A stretch of DNA of 64,000 bases, taken from the NCBI GenBank assembly GCA_963756455.1, contig CAVWNC010000003.1:1798001-1862000 (forward strand). Reading direction: 5' to 3'. Positions 36,269 through 45,097 of this stretch are shown here, in pieces. How positions within the stretch are numbered: position 1 is the first letter of the stretch; every line of letters begins with the position of its first letter. A program made the position numbers and the translations under genes. This DNA is from DASQPA01 sp963756455. Lineage in GTDB: Bacteria; Acidobacteriota; Thermoanaerobaculia; Multivoradales; UBA5704. The notes under the pieces are model-generated. The model made no database searches, was not told the origin of the DNA, and saw nothing but the letters and a program-made list of their open reading frames with translations.

Positions 36269-37639
36269 CTAACGGGCATCCTCGAAGCGCAGCTTGGGGT
36301 TGCGGCGGGCACGGAGGAGATAGGCGCCGATCTCCTCTACGAGAGAGACCGTGATGCGCTCCATCTCCGTCGCCTGCTTGAAAGCCACCAGGGCGACGAT
36401 CGCCTGGCGGTGCACGTCGCGGGCGAGGAAGATGGGGAACATCTCCTCGGCCAGGCGCTGGACCTCGTCGCTGCGCTCCTGGCGCAGGTAGAGCATCGCG
36501 AGATCCAGGGTCACCATCGAGGCGTCGTAGCCCAGATCGCGCTCCAGGAAGCGCCGCCGCGCCTCGCGGAGCGCGCTTTCGGCCTCGGCGAAGTGGCCGC
36601 GTCCGGCCGCGATCCGCCCTTCGAGCCAGGTGAGCCGGGAGCCGCTCCACGGCTCCGGAGTCTCGCCGGCGGTGCGACGGAGGGCGGCGAGCTCGGTCAC
36701 CGCCTCCTCCGAGCGGCCGCTGTCGTTCAAAAACCAGGCGAGATGGAAGGCGGCGTTGCGGGAGAGATAGACCTCGCGGCGGGCCTCCAGGAGTCCGAGA
36801 CCGCCCCGGATGAGGGGGATCGCCCGTTCGGCGCCCCCGGCGTTGCCGCGCACGATCCCTTTGGAGATCATCGCCCGGCCGCAGCGGTGCGGGTCTTTGA
36901 CCTCGTCGTAGATCTCGATCGCGAAGTCGAGCAGCTCGGCGGCCTCTTCGAGCCAACCCTGGTCGGCCAGGAGCGCCGCCCGCAATTCGAGGATGCGCGC
37001 CTCCTCCAGCGGGTCGGCGGAGCCGTCGTCGGCCAGGTGCTCGGCATAGGCCAAGGCCTGCTCGGCGGCCGCCAGGTCCGCCCCGAGGCGGCGGGCGTTG
37101 CCGAGGTAGGCCCAGGAGCGGGCTTTCAAGTCCTGCGTCACGGAGCTGCCGTAGTGATCGGGAGAGAGGCAGTCGGAGACCTCGACCGCCAGCTCGGCGA
37201 GCTCCAGGGCCCGCTCGGGATCGGTGAAGCCCGCCTCGAAGCTCTTCTCGACCAGCAGCTCGCAGGACGCGAGCGTATGGAGCTCGGCATGGCCGCGGAG
37301 GATCGAGAAGCGTTCGCTCCGCGGGTAGGCCAGGAGGTCGGCGAGGAGGCCGGGGGCGACGGCCCGTTCGAGCTCGAGCGCCGACAGGCGCCGCTCCAGG
37401 CGATCGAAGGTGCGGGCGATCGCCGCGGGGTCGTTCGAGAGGTAGCTCGCGCTGGCGTCGATCCATTCGCTCCACAGCTTGGGGTCCTCCGCCAGGGGGA
37501 GGAGGAGGCGGTCGACCTCCGTTTGGCAGGTGACGCAGCCGGAGCGCAGGTGCCGCTCGATGCGCCGGCTCTCGGCGTCCGGCAGGTCGCCGCAGGCGAA
37601 ATGTTCCAACGTAGGTTGATCCGGATGGGAATCCCTCAT
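36269..37639 (-). CDS. Zinc-finger/TPR regulator-like protein (complete paralogue of the left-edge gene)
   Basis: A 456-residue protein. The N-terminal zinc-finger pattern is H30, C35 and C38 (ERHLRSGCVTCQ). The rest is helical TPR-like repeats: ERALELAELAVEVSDCLSPD, AWAYLGNARRLGADLAAAEQ, EEARILELRAALLADQGWLE, and further units to about residue 420. It shares the layout and many residues with the gene at 1-917, including DHYG after the first TPR. GGAGGAG lies just before the ATG. A possible promoter (TTGCGG, 16-nt spacer, TACGCT) ends at 37671. Unlike its paralogue it has no adjacent sigma-like or peptide gene. Confidence 0.85.
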   Translation of the reverse strand: MRDSHPDQPTLEHFACGDLPDAESRRIERHLRSGCVTCQTEVDRLLLPLAEDPKLWSEWIDASASYLSNDPAAIARTFDRLERRLSALELERAVAPGLLADLLAYPRSERFSILRGHAELHTLASCELLVEKSFEAGFTDPERALELAELAVEVSDCLSPDHYGSSVTQDLKARSWAYLGNARRLGADLAAAEQALAYAEHLADDGSADPLEEARILELRAALLADQGWLEEAAELLDFAIEIYDEVKDPHRCGRAMISKGIVRGNAGGAERAIPLIRGGLGLLEARREVYLSRNAAFHLAWFLNDSGRSEEAVTELAALRRTAGETPEPWSGSRLTWLEGRIAAGRGHFAEAESALREARRRFLERDLGYDASMVTLDLAMLYLRQERSDEVQRLAEEMFPIFLARDVHRQAIVALVAFKQATEMERITVSLVEEIGAYLLRARRNPKLRFEDAR

Positions 37640-38008
37640 CTCTTCTCCTCCGAGGACTCGGGGCCGTGGAAGCGTAGAAGAACGGGCTGAATCCGCAAGC
37701 CCGCGCTCCAGGCCGAGTCACCCAAAAAAACAGTGGTCAAAAAAACAGAGACGTGCCAGCTGAGTGGCCCCTTCAGTTAAAAGTTGCCGGTGAAGCGTTC
37801 CCTGGGACAGCCGCAACCCCTCCTGATGGCTTCCCGGAAGGACTCTTCAGGAAAAGAGTGCGCGAAAGCTGTATAAAGGGGACGCTCGCCGTAGAGATTG
37901 CACGCAGAGGCCGTACGCTCTCTCCGCAAGTCGATCTCTTTCCTGACGACAGAACCTCCTCTCCGTGGTGGCGCGCGTATTGCACTTAGGTAATCGCCGG
38001 GGGAAGTG
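37640..38008. other. Divergent intergenic region
   Basis: 369 nt between the zinc-finger/TPR gene and the glycosidase-transferase gene. It contains two A7 runs in a short direct repeat (AAAAAAACAG at about 37725 and 37741) and otherwise no feature that I can support. Confidence 0.5.
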
Positions 38009-39517
38009 ATGTTCAGGACGTTCTGGATGGGAGGATTCGAGTGTTCGTGTCACCGCCGGCGGGATGGGCGGCGGCTCGATCTCTCTACGGCAACCGGGCA
38101 CGAACGCTGGGTGGTGGCCGATTACGCGCGTTTGCGTTCCCTGGGCATCGGTACGGTCCGCGAAGGAATTGCCTGGTTTCGTGAGGCGGCCTCTCTCGCC
38201 TCGGTGCGAACCCGTGCGCGGGCCGCCCGGAATTCCGGCATCCAGGTAATCTGGGATCTCTGCCACTTCGGCTGGCCGGAGGAGATCGACATCTTCCGCC
38301 CTGCTTTCGTCGACCGTTTCGCTGCGTTCGCGAAGTCGGTGGCCGAAGTGGTCGCGGGAGAGAGCGACGAGACACCTTTCTACGTGCCGGTCAACGAGAT
38401 CTCCTTCTGGTCCTGGGCCGGTGGAGAGGTCGGCTTCCTCAATCCTTTCTCGACCGGCCGCGGCTTCGAGCTCAAGGCACAGCTCGCGCGTGCCGCCTTG
38501 GCCGCCACCGCGGCGGTGTGGAGCGTCGATCCCCGCGCCCGCGTCCTCCAGGTAGAACCCTTGATCCACATCGAAACCGATCCAGCGCGCCCGGAGGAGA
38601 GTCTGGCTGCCCAGGGGCACCGGGAGGCCCACGCCGAATTTCTGGATGCCGAGGGAATCGTGGACTACGTCCTCTGGTACTACACGCCGATGGCGATCGC
38701 CCTGACCGTCGGTCTCAAACCCCGGGCGGTGGTCTACGATTGCATGGACGAGCTGTCGCTCTTCCGCGGTGCCCCCCAGGATCTCCTCCGGCGCGAGGAG
38801 GGGCTCCTCGCCCAGGCCGACCTGGTGTTCACCGGCGGCCAGTCGCTCTACGAGGCGAAGCGTGGGCGGCACCCGAGCGTCCATGCCTTCCCGAGCAGCA
38901 TCGAGGCGGCGCACTTCGCCCAAGCCCGGGAGGCTCAGCCCGAGCCCGTCGATCAGGCCGGTATCCCACGGCCGCGGCTGGGCTACTTCGGAGTGATCGA
39001 CGAGCGCATCGACCTGGACCTCCTGGCCGCTCTCGCCGACTCCCGCCCGGAGTGGCAGATCGTTCTCCTGGGACCGGTGGTCAAGATCGACCCCGTCACT
39101 CTCCCCCGGCGAGAGAACCTGCGCTATCTGGGGATGAAGAGCTATGCCGAGCTTCCCGCCTACCTGGCGGGCTGGGATGTCGCCCTCCTGCCCTTCGCGC
39201 GGAACGAGTCCACCCGCTTCATCAGCCCTACCAAGACTCCCGAGTACCTGGCGGGCGGCTGCCCCGTGGTCTCGACGTCCATCCGGGACGTCGTACGTCC
39301 CTACGGCGAGCTCGGGCTGGTCGAGATCGCGGACGAGCCCGGCGAGGTCGTGATGGCCATCGAGCGCTGCCTCGCGGCGGTGAGCGATTCCGGCCGGCGG
39401 GACCGTTGGCTCTGCCGGGTGGACGAGCTCCTCGCCGGCGGTTCCTGGGACCGCACCCATCGAAGTATGTCGGACCTGATCGATCTGGCCGTCCTGACAC
39501 GCCGAGCCATCGACTGA
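38009..39517 (+). CDS. Chimeric glycoside hydrolase-glycosyltransferase ORF
   Basis: A 502-residue ORF with two halves. Residues 1 to about 205 look like the first half of a clan GH-A TIM-barrel glycosidase (FWMGGFECSCHRRRDGRRLD, ARLRSLGIGTVREGIAWFRE, IQVIWDLCHFGWPEEIDIF), including the acid/base NE pair in VPVNEISFWSWAGGEVGF. The second catalytic half is absent. From about residue 215 (IVDYVLWYYTPMAIALTVGL) it is a GT-B glycosyltransferase (VVYDCMDELSLFRGAP, VFTGGQSLYEAKR, RLGYFGVIDERIDLDLLAAL, FISPTKTPEYLAGGCPVVST) that lacks its N-terminal Rossmann half. A deletion joining two adjacent genes, or a misassembly, is the likely origin. It precedes glf. Confidence 0.75.
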   Translation: MFRTFWMGGFECSCHRRRDGRRLDLSTATGHERWVVADYARLRSLGIGTVREGIAWFREAASLASVRTRARAARNSGIQVIWDLCHFGWPEEIDIFRPAFVDRFAAFAKSVAEVVAGESDETPFYVPVNEISFWSWAGGEVGFLNPFSTGRGFELKAQLARAALAATAAVWSVDPRARVLQVEPLIHIETDPARPEESLAAQGHREAHAEFLDAEGIVDYVLWYYTPMAIALTVGLKPRAVVYDCMDELSLFRGAPQDLLRREEGLLAQADLVFTGGQSLYEAKRGRHPSVHAFPSSIEAAHFAQAREAQPEPVDQAGIPRPRLGYFGVIDERIDLDLLAALADSRPEWQIVLLGPVVKIDPVTLPRRENLRYLGMKSYAELPAYLAGWDVALLPFARNESTRFISPTKTPEYLAGGCPVVSTSIRDVVRPYGELGLVEIADEPGEVVMAIERCLAAVSDSGRRDRWLCRVDELLAGGSWDRTHRSMSDLIDLAVLTRRAID

Positions 39518-39609
39518 AGGTTCTCATTCACTCCGCAGGATCCTGGATGGGGGATTGGCTCCATCCTCGCAGCTTATGAGATGTCGCATCTTGGGAAGGA
39601 GCAGGTTCG

Positions 39610-40815
39610 ATGTTCGATTATCTGATCGTCGGAGCGGGATTCGCCGGGAGCGTGCTGGCGGAACGCCTGGCCCGGGGCTCGGGCAAGAAAGTGATCGTCG
39701 CCGATCGCCGGAGCCACATCGGCGGCAACGCCTACGACGAATATGACGACTCGGGGATCCTCGTCCACCGCTACGGTCCCCACATCTTCCACACCAACTC
39801 ACGCGAGGTGTTCGAATATCTTTCGAGCTTCACCGAGTGGCGCCCCTACGAGCACCGAGTGCTCGCGAGTGTCGACGGCCAGCTGCTGCCCATCCCGATC
39901 AACCTGGACACCATCAATCGTCTGTATAATCTCAACCTGAGCAGCCGCGAGATCGAGCCGTTTTTCGCTTCGGTCGCCGAGCCCATCGGGCAGATCCGCA
40001 CGTCGGAGGACGTGGTGGTCTCGAAAGTCGGCCGCGAGCTCTACGAGAAATTCTTTCGCGGCTACACCCGCAAGCAGTGGGGCTTAGATCCCTCACAGCT
40101 CGACGCCATGGTGACGGCACGAGTGCCGGTGCGCACCAACCGCGACGACCGTTATTTCACCGACATCTACCAGGCGATGCCGAAGCGGGGGTATACGCGC
40201 CTGTTCGAGAACCTGCTCGACCACCCCAACGTCAAGGTGCTCTTGAATTGCGACTATAAAGAGGTCCAGGGCTTTCTTCCCTACCGCAAGCTGATCTTCA
40301 CCGGTCCGGTCGACGAGTACTTCGGCTACCGATACGGCAAGCTCCCTTACCGCTCGCTCCGCTTCCGTCACGAGACGCTCGCCGAGCGGATTCACCAGCC
40401 GGCGCCGGTCATCAACTATCCCAACGAGCATCCCTTTACCCGGGTGACCGAGTTCAAATATCTGACCGGTCAGGAGCATGAGAAGACCAGCCTCGTCTAC
40501 GAGTATCCGACCGACGAGGGAGATCCCTATTACCCGGTGCCGCGGCCGGAGAACGCCGAGCTTTACAAGAAATATCAGGCGCTCGCCGAAGACACCCCGG
40601 ACGTTCACTTCGTGGGCCGGCTCGCGACCTACAGGTACTACAACATGGATCAGGTGGTGGCCCAGGCGCTCTCGGTCTACGCCCGGATCACAGGCAGGAA
40701 GCGCGCCGAATCCACCCGAGCCACCGCGCCGGCCTTGCCGATCCTGGCGCCTGCTCTCGTCGAGCTACCGGCGACGCTCGAAGCGGCGGCGCCTAGGGGA
40801 ACTGCGAGGGGCTGA
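39610..40815 (+). CDS. glf: UDP-galactopyranose mutase
   Basis: A 401-residue flavoprotein that converts UDP-galactopyranose to UDP-galactofuranose for surface glycans. The FAD-binding motif is DYLIVGAGFAGSVLAERLA, followed by HIGGNAYDEYDDSGILVHRY, GPHIFHTN, FRGYTRKQWGLDPSQLD and the C-terminal VHFVGRLATYRYYNMDQVVA. AAGGAG precedes the ATG. The last 35 residues are an Ala/Pro-rich tail, unusual for the family. The stop overlaps the converging CoA-binding gene by 23 nt. Confidence 0.96.
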   Translation: MFDYLIVGAGFAGSVLAERLARGSGKKVIVADRRSHIGGNAYDEYDDSGILVHRYGPHIFHTNSREVFEYLSSFTEWRPYEHRVLASVDGQLLPIPINLDTINRLYNLNLSSREIEPFFASVAEPIGQIRTSEDVVVSKVGRELYEKFFRGYTRKQWGLDPSQLDAMVTARVPVRTNRDDRYFTDIYQAMPKRGYTRLFENLLDHPNVKVLLNCDYKEVQGFLPYRKLIFTGPVDEYFGYRYGKLPYRSLRFRHETLAERIHQPAPVINYPNEHPFTRVTEFKYLTGQEHEKTSLVYEYPTDEGDPYYPVPRPENAELYKKYQALAEDTPDVHFVGRLATYRYYNMDQVVAQALSVYARITGRKRAESTRATAPALPILAPALVELPATLEAAAPRGTARG

Positions 40816-41170
40816 AACCCACGTCCACGATGCTGCACCCCGAAACGACGGGGATGCCCTGACGGCGGGCCTCGGCGATCACCGCGGAGTCGGCGGCGCC
40901 GGGGTTCATCCAGACCTCGCCCGCCCCCTTGGCGGCGAATTCGGGGAGGACTTCCAGGGTCACCGGCGGCGGCAGGTAGACGCTGATCCGGTCTAAGGGG
41001 ACCGGCACGTCGCGCACGCTGGTCAGGGTGGGCAGGCCCTCGACCTCTCCCTGCTGGGGATTGAGGTTGATGGGGAAAACCTGCCAGCCGGCGCGCAGGT
41101 AGGCGCGGACGCACTTGTTGCCGAACTTACGGCGATCGGAAGAGGCGCCGACGACGGCGATGGTCTTCAT
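40793..41170 (-). CDS. CoA-binding protein (YccU-like)
   Basis: A 125-residue Rossmann-fold protein: MKTIAVVGASSDRRKFGNKC, GWQVFPINLNPQQGEVEGLP, DRISVYLPPPVTLEVLPEFA, GEVWMNPGAADSAVIAEARR, and VVSGCSIVDV. It matches the CoA_binding domain family; the physiological role is unclear. The ATG overlaps the selB stop (ATGA), and longer upstream starts only read into selB. It overlaps the end of glf. Confidence 0.88.
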   Translation of the reverse strand: MKTIAVVGASSDRRKFGNKCVRAYLRAGWQVFPINLNPQQGEVEGLPTLTSVRDVPVPLDRISVYLPPPVTLEVLPEFAAKGAGEVWMNPGAADSAVIAEARRQGIPVVSGCSIVDVGFSPSQFP

Positions 41171-43177
41171 GTCCTGTCCTCCTGGCTGGGCTTCTGGATG
41201 GGTGGGCTCAAGCGTACCACCAGGCGGTCGTCGCCGGCCCGCTTGGTGGCGCCGGTCGAGTCGAGGTGCTCCAGGAGCGGGATCGCCCACTTCCGGGAGA
41301 GCCCGAAACGGTCTTTGAAGTCGGCGACCGAGAAGCGTTCCCAGGCCGTCTCGAGGAGCGACCGGCGGAGGTCGGCGACGGCGCTGGCGGCGAGCACGAG
41401 CCCGCTCGGCAGACGCAGGAGCTGGCCGCGCGCCACCAGGTGCCGCACGACGCCGTCCAGGATCTGCGGCTTGGTCTGGAGATCGGTCTGCAGGTCGGTC
41501 GGTCCGGGCGGCGTCAACCCCGCTTTCTGGAAGCGGTCGAGGACGGCGGCGGCGAGATTCGACTCCTCGGGGGTGAGCTCCGAGCCGCGGCCGGGGAGCA
41601 CTACCTGGTCGCCGCGGACGGCGAGCACCTTCTGGGCGGTGAGCCAGCCGAGATAGACGTCGGCCAGATCCGCCGCCCGGCCGCGGAGGATGCGCCGCAC
41701 CGCCTCGGCCTTGGGCATGCCCATCGCCATGCGGTCCTTCTGGAAGTACTCCTTGAGCACCCGGCGGGCGCGCTCGGTCAGGCGCTGGTACGCCGCCGGA
41801 GTGACGAAGCGCCGGCCGTGGCCGGTCCCCTCGGGCACCTCCAGGAGACGGCCCTCGGCGGCGAGCGCGGCGAGCTCCGCCGCCACTCTGGCCGGGGCCA
41901 TCCCCAGCCGGCGCGCCAGCTCGGGAGCCTCGGCACCGCGCTCACCGGCCCCCGCGGCCCACAGCGACAGGATGGCGCGGAGGTCCCCCTGGAGAGCGGC
42001 CAGGGCCGGGGCGACGGCGATACCGGCGATACCGGCCATACCGGCGATACCGGCGATATTGCGCGGCCGGCGCCAGAGGGGGTCGAGGATCTCGCCACCC
42101 CCCAGGGTCGTCGCCGGCGAGGGACGACGGAGGATGAAACGGTCGCCGCGCACCGCCACCACCGGAGCGGCGAGGCGGATCTCGACCAGGCCGCTCTCTC
42201 CCGGCTCGATCGTCTCCCCCCCCAGCGGCCGCATCCGTCCCACCGCCTCGCTGGCATAGAGGTGGAGGCGGACGGCCACAGAGCCGGAGAGCGGGGCCGG
42301 CGCTCCGGCGAGGAGCGTGAAGCGGGCGGCGAGCCGGGTGGTCGCGAGATAGGCACCCGGGGTGAGGAGCTCCAGGCCGCGGTGGAGCTCTTCTAAGGGG
42401 ATGCCGGTGATCTGGAGCGAGGTGCGCTCGCCGGCGAGCGCCGCCTCCCGGGGCTCGCCATGAACCTGGATGCTCCGCACCCGCGCCATGCCGCCCCGTG
42501 GCAGGATCTCCAGGGTGTCGCCGGTATGGATCGTGCCGGAGACGAGAGTGCCGGTCACCACCGCTCCCAATCCCTTGAGATGAAAGGCGCGATCGAGCGG
42601 CAGTCTGACGGGTCTCGCCGGTCTCGCCGGCTGGGTCGCGGCTCCCGGGGTGTCCTCGGGGCTCCCCACCTGGCGGGCGGCCTGGAAGAGGGCCTCTTTC
42701 AAGAGGGGGAGCCCGGCGCCGGTGGTCGAGGAGACTGGCAGGATGACCGCGCGGGCGAAGGGGGTACCCACCAGGAGGCTCCTCGACCTCGATCTGGGCG
42801 AGCTCCAGGAGATCGGGATCGACGAGATCGGCCTTGGTAAGGGCGACGATCGCGGTCGGGATGCCGAGGAGCGAGCAGACCGCCAGGTGCTCCCGGGTCT
42901 GCGGCTTGACCCCCTCGTCGGCCGCCACGACGAGGAGCAGGATGCGGATGCCACCCAGGCCGGCCAGGGCGTTGTGGAGGAAGCGCTCGTGACCGGGGAC
43001 GTCGACGAAGCCGATCTGGAGGTCGCCCTCGGTCAGGTGGGCGAAGCCGATGTCGATCGTGATGCCCCGCGTCTTCTCCTCGGCCCAGCGGTCGCAGTCG
43101 ATCCCGGTGAGCGCCAGGACGAGGCTCGTCTTGCCGTGATCGATGTGGCCGGCGGTGCCGACGATGACGCGTGGCAA
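41167..43177 (-). CDS. selB: Selenocysteine-specific elongation factor SelB (frameshifted)
   Basis: With one base removed the product has about 669 residues. The GTPase domain has GTAGHIDHGKTSLVLALTGI, EEKTRGITIDIGFAHL, FVDVPGHERFLHNALAGLGG and ALTKADLV. Translation-barrel domains (GAVVTGTLVSGTIHTGDTLE) and C-terminal winged-helix domains (ERFSVADFKDRFGLSRKWAI, ending in LEHLDSTGATKRAGDDRLVV) follow. SelB carries Sec-tRNA to UGA codons next to a SECIS hairpin. An extra base near 42776-42780 shifts the frame at QIEVEE|LLVGTPFARAVILPVSS. A repeat-like GIAGMAGIAGIA stretch lies in the linker. It sits between yqeY and the CoA-binding gene. The selenoprotein at 59162 supplies a client. Confidence 0.92.
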
Positions 43178-43189
43178 GCGGGCGGCTCC

Positions 43190-43663
43190 CTACGTGCCCG
43201 TGGGTTTGGGGCTCAAGACCTCGCGCGCCAGGCGGCTGATCACGGCGCCGTCGGCCGCGGCGCCGAAGCGGGCGATCATCTCCTTCATGATCTGCCCCAT
43301 GGCGGCGTTGCCGGCGAGGCCGCGCTCGGCGACCAGGGCCTCGATGGCGGAGCGGATCTGCTCTGCGCCGATCTGGGCCGGAAGGTAGGCGGCGAGGAGC
43401 TTCCCCTCGCGCTCCTCCTTCTCGGCGAGCTCCGGCCGAGCGCCCTTCCGGTACTGCTCGGCCGCCTCCTCGCGCTGTTTGATCGCCTTCCGGGTGATCG
43501 ACGCGAAGGCCGCCTCGTCGACCTCGGAGCCGCGGGCGATGCGCTCGTTCTTGACCGCGGCGAGGAGCATGCGGAGGGTGCTGAGGCGCTCCTTGTCTCC
43601 CCCCTTCATGGCTTCCTTGACGTCGGTCTCGAGACGCTGTTGGGGTGGGGTCGTGGTCGTCAT
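43190..43663 (-). CDS. GatB/YqeY domain protein
   Basis: A 157-residue helical protein: QQRLETDVKEAMKGGDKERL, STLRMLLAAVKNERIARGSE, QREEAAEQYRKGARPELAEK, EREGKLLAAYLPAQIGAEQI, and MGQIMKEMIARFGAAADGAV. This is the stand-alone YqeY family related to the tail of GatB, thought to contact tRNA. It starts an apparent operon with selB (12-nt gap). A -10-like GATAAT (43675-43670) ends 6 nt before the ATG, with no ribosome site. Confidence 0.9.
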   Translation of the reverse strand: MTTTTPPQQRLETDVKEAMKGGDKERLSTLRMLLAAVKNERIARGSEVDEAAFASITRKAIKQREEAAEQYRKGARPELAEKEEREGKLLAAYLPAQIGAEQIRSAIEALVAERGLAGNAAMGQIMKEMIARFGAAADGAVISRLAREVLSPKPTGT

Positions 43664-43669
43664 GGAGGG

Positions 43670-43675
43670 ATTATC
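43670..43675 (-). promoter_or_regulatory. -10 element of yqeY-selB group
   Basis: GATAAT on the minus strand, 6 nt before the start codon; consistent with a leaderless message. Confidence 0.5.
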
Positions 43676-43753
43676 CCATGGAAGCGCCGCCATCCCCGCC
43701 ATCCCCGCTGGCTTGACGAAGCGGCCGCGAGCGCTTATGGTTTTAGAAGCCAA

Positions 43754-43811
43754 GGGCGATGGAGTCCGCCCACCCAACCGCCGCGCTCTGCGTGCTGATG
43801 ACTCCTACGAT
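43754..43811 (+). ncRNA. Fluoride riboswitch (crcB motif)
   Basis: The sequence follows the crcB-motif pattern: GGGCGATGGAGTCCGCCC (43754-43771), then AACCGC, a short variable hairpin, and GCTGATGACTCCTAC (43794-43808). The terminal ACTCCTAC can pair with the upstream GGAGT, giving the conserved pseudoknotted fold. GTAGGAG at 43827-43833 could compete for ACTCCTAC as part of the expression platform. It lies about 120 nt upstream of crcB on the same strand. In known examples fluoride binding turns the gene on. Confidence 0.88.
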
Positions 43812-43931
43812 GGACGAGGGTCCAAAGTAGGAGGTCCGCATGCGGAGTCCTTTCGGCACTTCTTTTTCCTCTCTATTCCCCCATCGGGTACCAAGCCCGG
43901 AGATCTCGTCCGCTCTGGAGGAGGTTCCGAC

Positions 43932-44321
43932 ATGTGGCTGAGGATCTCGCTCCTCGCGCTCGCCGGCGCGCTGGGAACCGTCCTGCGTTGGCTGAGCCAG
44001 GAAGGGATGGAGCGGCTGGCCGGCAACTCCTTCCCGGCCGGCACACTCCTCGTCAACGTCATCGGCTGCTTCGCGATCGGCCTCCTCGAGTCCCTGCTCC
44101 TCGGGCACGTCTTCGCGCTCCGCGAGGACTACCGCCTGGCGGTGATCACCGGGCTCCTCGGAGGGTTCACCACCTTCTCCAGCTACGGCTGGGAAACCCT
44201 GTCGCTGTTCGACCATGGCGACTGGAGCCGGGCCCTGATGAACATCGCCTGCAACAACGGCTTCGGGCTGCTGGCGGCGCTCACGGGATACCGGCTGGCC
44301 CAGGCTCGCTTCGGCGCCTGA
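43932..44321 (+). CDS. crcB: Fluoride ion channel/exporter CrcB (Fluc)
   Basis: A 129-residue, four-helix membrane protein: MWLRISLLALAGALGTVLRW, GTLLVNVIGCFAIGLLESLL, VITGLLGGFTTFSSYGWETL, and the final helix MNIACNNGFGLLAALTG. The GGFTTFS motif and NVIGC are hallmarks of Fluc channels. GGAGGAGG lies before the ATG. Regulation by the upstream fluoride riboswitch is expected. Longer in-frame starts would read through the riboswitch and are rejected. It converges on the XRE gene. Confidence 0.95.
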   Translation: MWLRISLLALAGALGTVLRWLSQEGMERLAGNSFPAGTLLVNVIGCFAIGLLESLLLGHVFALREDYRLAVITGLLGGFTTFSSYGWETLSLFDHGDWSRALMNIACNNGFGLLAALTGYRLAQARFGA

Positions 44322-44345
44322 GGCGGGGACCCCGCAGGAATCGCT

Positions 44346-44774
44346 TCAGTCCTCCACCTTGGGGCTCCCGGCCATCAGCTCGAGCATGAGGCGGGTGAGC
44401 CGCGAGGCGAAGCGGCCCCCCTCGGAGGCGATCTGGGCGATCTCGGCCCGCACCTCGCGCTCTTTGGGGGAGAGGGCGGCGGCGTTCGAGAAGGGCTGGG
44501 AGCCGCTCTCGCCGGGGCCGAGCTGGGAATCGCCCATGTTCATCTGGGCGCGGATGATCTGGATGAAGGCCTGAGTCTGGTCGAGCGCCGAGAGAGGGAG
44601 CCCAAGAGCGCGCACCAGCTTCTGCAGCGTCTGCGTCTGCGGGTCGACCTTGCCCCGCTCGTAGTCGGAGATGGCGCTGTTGGTCACCCCGGCCGCCTCG
44701 GCCAATTCGCTCTGGCTCCACCGCCGGACGATCCGCAGGATGGAGAGTGTGACGGCAAGGTCGTCGTTTGACAT
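44346..44774 (-). CDS. XRE-family transcriptional regulator
   Basis: A 142-residue protein. The N-terminal helix-turn-helix is SILRIVRRWSQSELAEAAGV TNSAISDYERGKVDP in two parts (residues about 10-45). A helical C-terminal half (AEIAQIASEGGRFASRLTRL) may dimerise. A -10-like TAGGCT (44786-44781) ends 6 nt before the ATG with no ribosome site. The target is unknown; an inverted repeat 163 nt away could be an operator. Confidence 0.85.
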   Translation of the reverse strand: MSNDDLAVTLSILRIVRRWSQSELAEAAGVTNSAISDYERGKVDPQTQTLQKLVRALGLPLSALDQTQAFIQIIRAQMNMGDSQLGPGESGSQPFSNAAALSPKEREVRAEIAQIASEGGRFASRLTRLMLELMAGSPKVED

Positions 44775-45097
44775 AACGGGAGCCTAGTACACGTATTCTG
44801 GCTGACGAAAAGCCTCGGACGAGCGACGTAGTTTCCGCGATGGGCCGGAAATTTAGCGGAGGCGGATCTTTTCGGGTCTACGGGGGGGCGCCGTGAGATG
44901 CGTCGAGGCGCGATTTGTCCGGAGGGCTTCAGGAGTTATACGCAGGCGAGCTTGACTGTGCGTATACCTCAGGCGAGCCCAGGCGACGGCAGGTAAGGAC
45001 GACTGGTAGTATCTCGGCAGTCCGAGGAGAGCCTCTGAAGCCCCGCTCGGCCATTGATCACTGCTGTGTCTCTTCGAGAAGGGTGTCTTTTGAAGGT
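44775..45097. other. Intergenic region with inverted and direct repeats
   Basis: 323 nt between the divergent XRE and DUF5063 genes. TATACGCA (44937-44944) and its complement (44959-44966) form an 8-bp inverted repeat with 14-nt spacing, and CAGGCGAGC occurs at 44943 and 44970. These may be operator sites. No gene or RNA gene is evident. Confidence 0.5.
44937..44966. promoter_or_regulatory. Candidate operator (8-bp inverted repeat)
   Basis: TATACGCA and TGCGTATA with 14 nt between them, upstream of the DUF5063 gene and divergent from the XRE regulator. Direct repeats of CAGGCGAGC overlap it. Confidence 0.4.

Noticed and set aside
43664..43931. tRNA-Sec gene near selB
   Set aside because: I looked for the long variable arm and UCA anticodon in this and other gaps and found none; the structured RNA here is the fluoride riboswitch.
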